Source: Sphingomonadaceae bacterium (GTDB taxonomy: Bacteria; Pseudomonadota; Alphaproteobacteria; Sphingomonadales; Sphingomonadaceae). From it: a DNA stretch of 7,274 nt. How positions within the stretch are numbered: the stretch's first letter is position 1; each line of letters opens with the position of its first letter. The stretch spans positions 1 to 7,274 of the forward strand of contig JAFARM010000195.1 of assembly GCA_019245455.1 (NCBI GenBank). Reading direction: 5' to 3'. This document shows, piece after piece, positions 1 to 5,025 of this stretch. The notes under the pieces are model-generated. The model ran no database searches and was not told the origin of the DNA. It saw only the letters and a program-made list of their open reading frames with translations. Both the position numbers and the translations under genes were made by a program.

Positions 1-118
1 GGCGGAGCACTTCCTCGAGGATGCGGATGCGCGTCTTGCTCGACGAGTCGGGCAGCCGCTTGGCGATCTGGTCGAGCGCGAACTTGACGAGGCCACCGGT
101 GAGCGGATCGATCGGCAC
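1..118 (-). CDS. Unrecognised protein, N-terminal part only (cut by window edge)
   Basis: An open frame on the minus strand begins with GTG at 118-116, one base after the stop of the preceding 69-codon gene (TGAGGTG), and runs off the left edge. The 39 visible codons read as a plausible soluble, helical protein: it begins M-P-I-D-P-L-T-G-G and continues with alternating hydrophobic and charged residues (a lysine/arginine-rich stretch, then I-L-E-E-V-L-R). Third codon positions are nearly all G or C, as in the his genes, which supports real coding. The tight spacing suggests it is co-transcribed and translationally coupled as the last visible gene of the his operon. I do not recognise the family. 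No Shine-Dalgarno sequence is obvious and the start is inferred from the spacing. No function is assigned. Confidence 0.55.
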   Translation of the reverse strand, partial: MPIDPLTGGLVKFALDQIAKRLPDSSSKTRIRILEEVLR

Positions 119-119
119 C

Positions 120-329
120 TCAGGCGGCGATGCCGAGGTCCGCCAGCATCCGCTCGCCTTGGGCGACGCACAGCTCCAGACGTTCGATCAGCCGGCGGGT
201 CTTGGCGGCCTCGACGTCCATCGCCGCCGCGACCTCGGCGATCAGGCGAAGCTCCGCGTCGTCGGCGAGCGCCGCGTCGCGGTCGGCCAGAACCGAGGTC
301 AGCATGGTCATCGCCGTCTCCGCAACCAT
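120..329 (-). CDS. Small unrecognised helical protein, 69 aa, downstream of hisE
   Basis: The ATG at 329-327 lies 4 nt after the hisE stop, and the frame ends with TGA at 122-120. The 69-residue product is rich in Ala, Leu, Glu, Asp and Arg, with one Cys (residue 54), and looks almost wholly alpha-helical, possibly a short coiled coil over residues 24-66. It has no signal peptide or membrane segment. An alternative start is the ATG at 311 (Met7), which has a better ribosome binding site (GGAG at 321-318, 6-nt spacing). In several alphaproteobacterial his operons, from general knowledge, a HIT-family gene follows hisE; this protein lacks an H-x-H-x-H motif, so it is not that. Position and spacing imply co-transcription with hisE. 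Function is unknown. The third-position GC bias and tight packing make it more likely real than chance. Confidence 0.55.
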   Translation of the reverse strand: MVAETAMTMLTSVLADRDAALADDAELRLIAEVAAAMDVEAAKTRRLIERLELCVAQGERMLADLGIAA

Positions 330-333
330 AGGG

Positions 334-684
334 TCAAGTCTGCCGCCTCCCCGCCTTCTCGTCCAGCCCCGAGACGCCCTCGCGCCGGGCGAGTTCCGCG
401 CGCAGGTCGTCGAAGCTGAGGCCGGCGTCGGCCAGCAGGACGGCGAGGTGGAAGATGAGGTCGGTCGCCTCGCCGACCAGCGCGGCGCGGTCGTCAGCAA
501 CCGCGGCGATGACCGTCTCGACCGCCTCCTCGCCGAGCTTCTGCGCGATCTTGGCGCGGCCCTTGGCGGTCAGCCTCGCCACGTACGACGCCGCCGGGTC
601 GCCGCCGCGCCGCGCGACGACGGTGGCGAGCAGGCGGTCGAAGGCGTCGCCGCGCCCCTCCGCGCCCGGCCCCTCCGCGCTCAT
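334..684 (-). CDS. hisE: Phosphoribosyl-ATP pyrophosphohydrolase (HisE)
   Basis: HisE hydrolyses phosphoribosyl-ATP to phosphoribosyl-AMP and pyrophosphate, the second step of histidine synthesis, in the cytosol. The product is 116 aa, normal for the monofunctional enzyme of the all-alpha MazG-like NTP pyrophosphohydrolase fold. The metal-binding signature is intact: G-E-E-A-V-E-T at residues 51-57 (E52, E53, E56) and G-E-A-T-D-L at 71-76 (E72, D75). It is preceded by the typical K-x-x-x-K-L-G-E-E helix. The start ATG at 684-682 overlaps the hisF stop in an ATGA, so the two genes are translationally coupled. No HisI cyclohydrolase domain is fused to it and no hisI lies in this window, so that step must be encoded elsewhere. 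The first 12 residues and the C-terminal 15 are variable. Confidence 0.95.
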   Translation of the reverse strand: MSAEGPGAEGRGDAFDRLLATVVARRGGDPAASYVARLTAKGRAKIAQKLGEEAVETVIAAVADDRAALVGEATDLIFHLAVLLADAGLSFDDLRAELARREGVSGLDEKAGRRQT

Positions 685-1442
685 GCGCGCACCGTCAGCC
701 CGGCGGCCGCGAGCGCGGCCTTGGCCTCGCCGACGGTCGCCTCGCCGAAGTGGAAGATCGAGGCGGCGAGGACGGCCGACGCGTGCCCCTCGACGACGCC
801 GGGCGGGAGGTCGGCGACGCTCCCCACCCCGCCCGAGGCGACGACCGGCACCGGCACGGCGTCGGCGACGGCGCGGGTCAGGTCGAGGTCGTAGCCGCAT
901 TTGGTGCCGTCGCGGTCCATGCTCGTCAGCAGGATCTCGCCCGCGCCGAGGCGTGCCGCGTCGATGCAGTATTGCACGGCGTCGATGCCGGTCGCGCGCC
1001 GGCCGCCGTGGGTGAACACCTCCCAGCGCCCGGGGGACACGGCCTTGGCGTCGACGGCGACGGTGATGCACTGCTCGCCGAAGTGGCGCGACAGCTCACC
1101 GATCAGTTCGGGCCGGGCGACGGCGGCCGAGTTGACGCCGACCTTGTCGGCTCCAGCGAGCAGCAGCGCGCGGACGTCGTCGACGGTGCGGACCCCGCCG
1201 CCGACGGTCAGCGGCATGAAGCACACGCTCGCCGTCTTGCGGACGATGTCGAGGAGGATGCCGCGGTCCTCGTGCGTCGCGGTGATGTCGAGGAAGACGA
1301 GCTCGTCGGCCCCGGCGGCGTCATAGGCGCGCGCCGCCTCGACCGGATCGCCGGCGTCCGTCAGCCGGGTGAAGTTGACGCCCTTGACGACGCGCCCGCC
1401 GGCGACGTCGAGGCAGGGGATGACGCGGACGGCAAGGGTCAT
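681..1442 (-). CDS. hisF: Imidazole glycerol phosphate synthase cyclase subunit (HisF)
   Basis: HisF is the cyclase half of IGP synthase. It uses ammonia from HisH to convert PRFAR into imidazole glycerol phosphate and AICAR. The 253-aa product has the usual length and the duplicated (beta/alpha)8 half-barrel. It starts with the classic V-I-P-C-L-D-V (residues 7-13); D12 and D131 (V-A-V-D-A) match the catalytic aspartates Asp11 and Asp130 of characterised HisF. Phosphate-binding segments are G-G-G-V-R (81-85) and A-S-G-G-V-G-S (202-208), with S-M-D-R-D-G-T at 174-180 and A-A-S-I-F-H-F-G-E near the C-terminus. GAGG lies only 3 nt before the start, so the ribosome site is weak. Unlike the other junctions, 151 nt separate it from hisA, and that gap holds a palindromic repeat. 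The stop overlaps hisE by 4 nt. Confidence 0.97.
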   Translation of the reverse strand: MTLAVRVIPCLDVAGGRVVKGVNFTRLTDAGDPVEAARAYDAAGADELVFLDITATHEDRGILLDIVRKTASVCFMPLTVGGGVRTVDDVRALLLAGADKVGVNSAAVARPELIGELSRHFGEQCITVAVDAKAVSPGRWEVFTHGGRRATGIDAVQYCIDAARLGAGEILLTSMDRDGTKCGYDLDLTRAVADAVPVPVVASGGVGSVADLPPGVVEGHASAVLAASIFHFGEATVGEAKAALAAAGLTVRA

Positions 1443-1506
1443 CGGCCTCGCTCGTCGCCAGATGGGGCGCGGCAGGTTGCTCCGATCGCCGCCGTGCGCT
1501 CTTCCT

Positions 1507-1580
1507 CGTCATCCCCGCGCAAGCGGGGACCCATCTCCCGAGGCCTGAGGAGATGGGTCCCCGCTTGCGCGGGGATGACG
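1507..1580. repeat. Perfect 32-bp inverted repeat (REP/REPIN-like palindrome) in the hisA-hisF gap
   Basis: The arms at 1507-1538 and 1549-1580 are exact reverse complements (32 of 32) around a 10-nt loop. Each arm also contains its own small hairpin, CCCCGC-GCAA-GCGGGG (1513-1528, and its mirror at 1559-1574). This nested arrangement is what a pair of inverted REP units (a REPIN) looks like. The outer sequence CGTCATCCCCGCG is a common dispersed repeat motif in sphingomonad and related genomes, from general knowledge. In RNA the element would form a very stable hairpin between hisA and hisF. There is no T-tract on either side, so it is not a standard intrinsic terminator. Confidence 0.85.
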
Positions 1581-1593
1581 GGTAAGGTGCAGA

Positions 1594-2433
1594 TCACGCC
1601 GCCACCTCGGACCCCGCGCCGTTCGCGGCCAGCAACGCGTCGCCCAGCGCGATCCGCCCGTCGTACAGCGCCCGCCCCACGACCACGCCGGCGATGTTCG
1701 CGTGCGCCCTGAGCGCGGTCAGGTCGCTGAGCCCGGCGACGCCGCCGCTGGCGATGACGGGGAGCGTCGTCGCGTGCGCCAGCGCCGCGGTGGCCGCGAC
1801 ATTGACCCCCTTCAGCAGCCCGTCGCGGCCGACGTCGGTGAACAGCACGGCGGCGACGCCGGCGTCCTCGAAGCGGCGGGCGAGGTCGGCGATCGGCGTC
1901 GTCGAGACCTCCGCCCAGCCGCGGGTGGCTACGAAGCCGCCGCGCGCGTCGACGGCGACGACGATCCGCCCGGGCGCGGCGGCCGCCGCCGCGCGGACCA
2001 GCGCCGGGTCCTCGAGCGCCGCGGTCCCCAGCACGACGCGGGCGACGCCGCGCGCCAGCCAGCCTTCAATCGCCGCGCGGCTGCGGATGCCGCCGCCGAC
2101 CTGCACCGCGCCGGGGAAGGCGGCGACGACGCGCTCGACGGCGGCGGCGTTGACGCCGGCACCGGCAAAGGCCCCGTCGAGGTCGACGACGTGGAGCGCC
2201 GTCGCGCCGGCCTCGGCGAAGGCAAGCGCCTGCGCTGCGGGGTCGTCGCCGTAGACGGTGGCGCGCGCCATGTCGCCCTCGGCGAGGCGGACGACCTTGC
2301 TGCCCTTGAGGTCGATCGCCGGCCAGACGGTGAAGCCATGGCTTGCCGCGCGGGCACCAGTCGGCTCCGGACCGCTCGGCGTTGCCGCGCCCGCGCCGTT
2401 CGACGCCGCGCCACGTTCGACTCCGCCGCTCAC
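1594..2433 (-). CDS. hisA: ProFAR isomerase (HisA) with an unusual N-terminal extension or a shifted start
   Basis: HisA isomerises ProFAR to PRFAR by an Amadori rearrangement, supplying the substrate of HisF/HisH. From residue 34 the sequence is a full HisA (beta/alpha)8 barrel: F-T-V-W-P-A-I-D-L-K-G begins strand 1, D41 and D162 (V-A-V-D-A-R-G-G) are the two catalytic aspartates, G-G-G-I-R (113-117) and A-S-G-G-V near the end bind phosphate, and G-V-V-V-G-R-A-L-Y closes the barrel. No ATG, GTG or TTG occurs in frame between the hisH stop and this core. The only usable start is GTG at 2433-2431, overlapping the hisH stop as GTGA. That gives 279 aa, about 30 longer than usual, with a Gly/Ala/Pro/Ser-rich leader. 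Alternatively, an out-of-frame ATG at 2339 directly before the core suggests a 1-nt deletion or sequencing error. The identity is firm; the start is not. Confidence 0.93.
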   Translation of the reverse strand: MSGGVERGAASNGAGAATPSGPEPTGARAASHGFTVWPAIDLKGSKVVRLAEGDMARATVYGDDPAAQALAFAEAGATALHVVDLDGAFAGAGVNAAAVERVVAAFPGAVQVGGGIRSRAAIEGWLARGVARVVLGTAALEDPALVRAAAAAAPGRIVVAVDARGGFVATRGWAEVSTTPIADLARRFEDAGVAAVLFTDVGRDGLLKGVNVAATAALAHATTLPVIASGGVAGLSDLTALRAHANIAGVVVGRALYDGRIALGDALLAANGAGSEVAA

Positions 2434-3068
2434 GGCCGCCACCCCAGGAACCCGCGCAGGACCGACAGGCCGAACGCCTGGCTTTTTTCCGGGTGGAACT
2501 GGACGCCCAGGATGTTGTCGCGGCCGACGATCGCGGCGATTTCGCCGCCGTGGTCGGTCGCCGCGACCGTGTCGGCGGGATCGGCGACGGCCAGTCGGTA
2601 GCTGTGGACGAAATAGGCGCGCTGCCCGCGCGGAACGCCGCTCAGCGCCGCATGGTCGCGGGCGAAGGCGACCGTGTTCCATCCCATGTGCGGCACCTTG
2701 AGCGCCTGGTCCGCGGGGGCGAGCCGCTCGACCGCGCCGCCGATCCAGCCGAGGCCGGGGTGGACGCCGTGCTCGCGCCCCTCGTCGGCGAGCAGCTGCA
2801 TCCCGACGCAGATGCCGAGGAAGGGCACTGCCCGCTGCCGCACGGCGACCGTCAGCGCATCGAGCACGCCGGGCGCCGCCTTCAGCGCACCGATGCACTG
2901 GGCGAAGGCGCCGACCCCGGGCAGGACGAGCCGGTCAGCTGCCCGGATCGCCGCCGGGCTGCCGGAGACGGTGATCGTCGCCTCGACTCCCGCCGCGACG
3001 CGCAGCGCGTTCTCGACCGAGCACAGATTGCCGGCGCCATAGTCGATGACGACGACGTGGTCAGGCAT
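2430..3068 (-). CDS. hisH: Imidazole glycerol phosphate synthase glutaminase subunit (HisH)
   Basis: HisH is the class I (triad) glutamine amidotransferase subunit of IGP synthase. It releases ammonia from glutamine and passes it to HisF. The product is 212 aa, within the normal range. It opens with V-I-D-Y-G-A-G-N-L (residues 7-15). The oxyanion segment P-G-V-G-A-F is at 50-55, and the nucleophile C87 sits in L-G-I-C-V-G-M-Q (84-91). P-H-M-G-W-N is at 126-131, and H192 and E194 in F-H-P-E-K-S (191-196) complete the Cys-His-Glu triad. The stop overlaps the proposed hisA GTG start by 4 nt (GTGA). No Shine-Dalgarno is visible before the ATG at 3068. The 297-nt gap separating it from hisB is filled largely by a palindromic repeat. 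Confidence 0.97.
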   Translation of the reverse strand: MPDHVVVIDYGAGNLCSVENALRVAAGVEATITVSGSPAAIRAADRLVLPGVGAFAQCIGALKAAPGVLDALTVAVRQRAVPFLGICVGMQLLADEGREHGVHPGLGWIGGAVERLAPADQALKVPHMGWNTVAFARDHAALSGVPRGQRAYFVHSYRLAVADPADTVAATDHGGEIAAIVGRDNILGVQFHPEKSQAFGLSVLRGFLGWRP

Positions 3069-3365
3069 GGGCGGCCGGACCCGGGTGCGCCGTCTCCCTC
3101 CCCCCCGGTGAGCGCAGCGAACCGAGAGCGGGGAGGGACGTGGGGGTTTTCGTGCGAGGGGCCGCGGCCTGGTGGGTCGCGCGGTTCCCCCACCCCGGCC
3201 CTCCCCGCTCTCTGGCGCTCCGCGCCAGGGGGGGAGGGAGAAGGAAGGGAGGCACGCGGTTGCCCGCTACTTTCCGGCGGCGGCGCGGGAGGCGGAAGGT
3301 GCCGTCGCTGGGTCGCTCCTCGCGCTCCGATGCTTCCCACCGAGGCGGCGGGAGAAGGGCCGCGC
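3069..3365. other. hisH-hisB intergenic gap (297 nt) without a credible gene
   Basis: This stretch separates hisB from hisH inside an otherwise compact operon. About half is the nested inverted repeat listed separately. The remaining 125 nt next to the hisB end (3241-3365) are purine/pyrimidine-asymmetric and hold a weak imperfect palindrome (CTTCCCACCG at 3333-3342 against CGGCGGGAGAAG at 3346-3357). Frames crossing the gap in either direction give low-complexity Arg/Pro/Ser-rich translations typical of non-coding GC-rich DNA. No terminator with a T-tract and no clear promoter for hisH is seen. Confidence 0.6.
3094..3240. repeat. Nested inverted repeat of about 147 bp in the hisH-hisB gap
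   Basis: The outer arms CTCCCTCCCCCCC (3094-3106) and 3228-3240 are perfect 13-bp reverse complements. The inner arms AGAGCGGGGAGGG (3125-3137) and 3199-3211 are a second perfect 13-bp pair, and GTGGGGG (3140-3146) pairs with 3187-3193. The segments between outer and inner arms differ on the two sides. The right one is itself a hairpin, TGGCGC-TCC-GCGCCA (3213-3227); the left one is GGTGAGCGCAGCGAACCG (3107-3124). This layout resembles a pair of facing REP units or a small non-autonomous element. It encodes no protein. Confidence 0.75.
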
Positions 3366-3959
3366 TCACCCCAGCGTCCCCTTGGTCGACGGCACGCTGT
3401 CCGCCTTGCGCGGGTCGAGCGCGACCGCCGTGCGCAATGCCCGCGCGAGCCCCTTGAAGCAGCTCTCGACGATGTGGTGGTTGTTGACCCCGTACAGCGT
3501 CTCGACGTGAAGCGTGATGCCCGCCGCCCCGGCGAAGGCGGCGAACCATTCCTTGAACAGCTCGGTGTCCATCTCGCCCAGCCGCGGCTGGCTGAACGCC
3601 GTCTTCCACACGAGGTACGGCCGGCCGGAGATGTCGAGCGCGACGCGGGTCAGCGTCTCGTCCATCGGAACGAGGGCGTCACCGTAGCGGGTGATGCCGC
3701 GCCGGTCGCCAAGCGCCCTGCGCACCGCCTCGCCGATGGCGATGCCGCTGTCCTCGGTGGTGTGATGGGCGTCGATGTGGAGGTCGCCCTCAACGCTCAC
3801 GTCGAGGTCGATCAGCGAATGGCGCGACAGCTGCTCGAGCATATGGTCGAGAAAGCCGATGCCGGTCGCGACGCGGTAGGTGCCCGTGCCGTCGAGGTCG
3901 AGCGTGACCGCGACCTTGGTCTCGGTCGTGTCGCGGGTGACGGTGGCGGTGCGGGGCAT
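3366..3959 (-). CDS. hisB: Imidazoleglycerol-phosphate dehydratase (HisB)
   Basis: HisB dehydrates imidazole glycerol phosphate to imidazole acetol phosphate, downstream of the HisF/HisH step. The 197-aa product is the monofunctional form; no histidinol-phosphatase domain is fused as in enterobacteria. The metal-binding motifs of this manganese enzyme are intact: G-F-L-D-H-M at 35-40, [10 protein letters not shown] at 63-72 and N-N-H-H-I-V-E-S at 159-166, with the C-terminal P-S-T-K-G-T-L at 190-196. The ATG at 3959-3957 gives the family's normal N-terminus. The upstream minus-strand sequence has no clear Shine-Dalgarno (it reads CTCCT there, not AGGAG). It is the first gene of the his operon and is divergent from the pyrE-like gene, with 138 nt between the two starts. 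A TATATC (3980-3975) could be part of a promoter, but no good -35 sits 16-18 nt before it. Confidence 0.97.
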   Translation of the reverse strand: MPRTATVTRDTTETKVAVTLDLDGTGTYRVATGIGFLDHMLEQLSRHSLIDLDVSVEGDLHIDAHHTTEDSGIAIGEAVRRALGDRRGITRYGDALVPMDETLTRVALDISGRPYLVWKTAFSQPRLGEMDTELFKEWFAAFAGAAGITLHVETLYGVNNHHIVESCFKGLARALRTAVALDPRKADSVPSTKGTLG

Positions 3960-4013
3960 GGCGACGCGTTAGGAGATATACGAAGGTGCGGCAAGCCGGC
4001 CAGCACACCAGAC

Positions 4014-4042
4014 TTGACAGACCTAACTACAATGATTCATAG
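4014..4042 (+). promoter_or_regulatory. Possible sigma-70-type promoter for the pyrE-like gene
   Basis: A perfect TTGACA (-35) lies at 4014-4019. At 15-17 nt spacing the candidates for -10 are ATTCAT (4035-4040), TTCATA (4036-4041) and TCATAG (4037-4042), all weak. A good TACAAT at 4028-4033 is too close to pair with this -35. The segment is locally AT-richer than its surroundings and faces the pyrE-like gene. Transcription from here would place the 4052-4073 hairpin near the 5' end of the message. Confidence 0.35.
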
Positions 4043-4051
4043 GCTGCGCTA

Positions 4052-4073
4052 GCCCGCGCCTGAAGGCGCGGGC
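4052..4073 (+). promoter_or_regulatory. Perfect 9-bp hairpin in the leader of the pyrE-like gene
   Basis: GCCCGCGCC (4052-4060), TGAA loop (4061-4064) and GGCGCGGGC (4065-4073) form a perfect stem with a tetraloop. It ends 11 nt before the ribosome binding site of the pyrE-like gene. No T-tract follows on either strand, so it is not a standard terminator. It may be a 5' stabilising or regulatory hairpin, or simply a small dispersed palindrome. Confidence 0.6.
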
Positions 4074-4084
4074 GCTTGATTCGT

Positions 4085-4089
4085 AAGGA
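4085..4089 (+). promoter_or_regulatory. Ribosome binding site of the pyrE-like gene
   Basis: AAGGA is placed 8 nt before the ATG at 4098. It is the clearest Shine-Dalgarno in the window and fixes the start of the pyrE-like gene. Confidence 0.7.
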
Positions 4090-4097
4090 TCTCATTC

Positions 4098-4721
4098 ATG
4101 GCATCTCTGGCACGAGCGGTGCTCCCCGTTGATCGGGCGAGCTTGTGGCCGGCTGGGCACCGGCCGTTGGAGGACATCCGTGCCGAACTATTTGCCCTGA
4201 TCAAGGCGCGCTCGTTCCGAACCGGCAGGTTCACTTTGTCGTCGGGTGAGACGAGCGAAATATACTTCAATATGAAGCAAACAATGATGCACCCCCGTGG
4301 TGCCGAGCTTTGTGCGCGAGCCTTGCTGCACGTCGTCCGGGGGCTGCGTGCCGAATACGTGAGTGGTCTCGAGATGGGGGCGGTACCGGTTATCGGGTCA
4401 ATGGCAGCGATCAGCTCTTCCGAAGGCGATCCGCTGGCGACGACGTTCGTGCGCAAACAAGCCAAGAGTCATGGCACCAAGGAGGTTATTGAGGGGCTTG
4501 GACCGGGTGAAAGCCTCAATGGTCACCGTGTAGTGGTCATCGACGACGTTTCGACCTCGGGCAAATCAATTCTTCAGGCGATCGAAGGCGTTCGGGCCGC
4601 CGGGGGAGTGGTCGAAGACGCAGCCTGCCTCGTCAACCGCGCCGAAGGCGGTGACGCTCTGTTAGCAGCTCATGGTGTCATGCTCCACGCAGTGTTCAGC
4701 GTCGATGAGTTCCTCGCCTAG
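4098..4721 (+). CDS. pyrE: Orotate phosphoribosyltransferase (PyrE type)
   Basis: The expected reaction is orotate plus PRPP to orotidine monophosphate and pyrophosphate, in de novo pyrimidine synthesis. The 207-aa product has the type I phosphoribosyltransferase fold with OPRT-specific motifs: F-T-L-S-S-G at 45-50, Y-F-N-M-K with K60, G-L-E-M-G-A-V-P at 90-97, [10 protein letters not shown] at 117-126 (R119, K120, K123 and H125, the catalytic loop pattern), and the PRPP loop [13 protein letters not shown] at 145-157 (D149, D150). The C-terminus A-V-F-S-V-D-E-F-L is also OPRT-like. About 25 residues precede the usual N-terminus. Codon use includes ATA, CTA, TTT, AGG and CGA, which are rare in the neighbouring his genes. 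Whether this is the only pyrE or a second, specialised copy cannot be decided here. It overlaps the next gene by 17 nt. Confidence 0.88.
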   Translation: MASLARAVLPVDRASLWPAGHRPLEDIRAELFALIKARSFRTGRFTLSSGETSEIYFNMKQTMMHPRGAELCARALLHVVRGLRAEYVSGLEMGAVPVIGSMAAISSSEGDPLATTFVRKQAKSHGTKEVIEGLGPGESLNGHRVVVIDDVSTSGKSILQAIEGVRAAGGVVEDAACLVNRAEGGDALLAAHGVMLHAVFSVDEFLA

Positions 4722-5025
4722 CCTGGAGTTGCTGGCGGCCGAACTGCACGACCTTGACGATTCGTCGTCGCTCTACCCGCTTGCAGCCGGAATTCGGCGC
4801 GTAGGGGAGGCGCAGAAAAGAGGCGATCTGATCCTGATCGCGGCAACGCTGAACGGGCTAGCCGCGGAACTCGACGGCGAAGCGCTGACAGAGGGCGAAT
4901 GGGACGCAGTTCGCAATGTTGCCGCCAGCCTCGCCGATCTGGTGACCCGAGGATTCACTGCCGCCGGCCTGGCGCGATTGGGCGCGAGTTGGTCAGAGCG
5001 CACGTCCCCGCCGCTACCTAACTAG
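4705..5025 (+). CDS. Unrecognised protein, 106 aa, overlapping the pyrE-like gene
   Basis: The ATG at 4705 lies inside the end of the pyrE-like gene (17-nt overlap, different frame), and the frame stops with TAG at 5023-5025. An in-frame ATG at 4672 would add 11 residues but overlap more. The protein is acidic in its first half and helical throughout: [11 protein letters not shown] at 7-17, then [17 protein letters not shown] at 40-56 and [10 protein letters not shown] at 71-80, with a Ser/Pro-rich tail. The hydrophobic helices look amphipathic rather than membrane-spanning, and there is no signal peptide. Codon use resembles the pyrE-like gene, so the pair probably moves and is expressed together. 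Its 3' end overlaps the convergent thrS by 8 nt. I do not recognise the family, and no function is assigned. Confidence 0.65.
   Translation: MSSSPSLELLAAELHDLDDSSSLYPLAAGIRRVGEAQKRGDLILIAATLNGLAAELDGEALTEGEWDAVRNVAASLADLVTRGFTAAGLARLGASWSERTSPPLPN

Noticed and set aside
1507..1580. The palindrome as an intrinsic terminator inside the his operon
   Set aside because: Stem strength is ample, but no T-tract follows on either strand, and hisF/hisE downstream need read-through or their own promoter, which is not visible.
1594..2898. A continuous frame that could be read as a longer HisA fused to something upstream
   Set aside because: The part upstream of 2433 overlaps hisH in another frame and has no domain. 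The HisH triad and motifs show hisH is the real gene there.
3986..4042. Short plus-strand ORF of 18 codons (GTG start, TAG stop) preceded by AGGAG at 3971
   Set aside because: It lies mostly upstream of or across the likely promoter of the pyrE-like gene, has no His or other codon run of an attenuator peptide, and is short enough to be chance.
2343..4052. 569-codon open frame on the plus strand opposite hisH and hisB
   Set aside because: It crosses two genes and a repeat-filled gap, and its composition is that of a GC-rich antisense shadow.
3960..4097. A his leader peptide or attenuator before hisB
   Set aside because: No run of histidine codons and no alternative-hairpin/terminator arrangement was found on the minus strand upstream of hisB.
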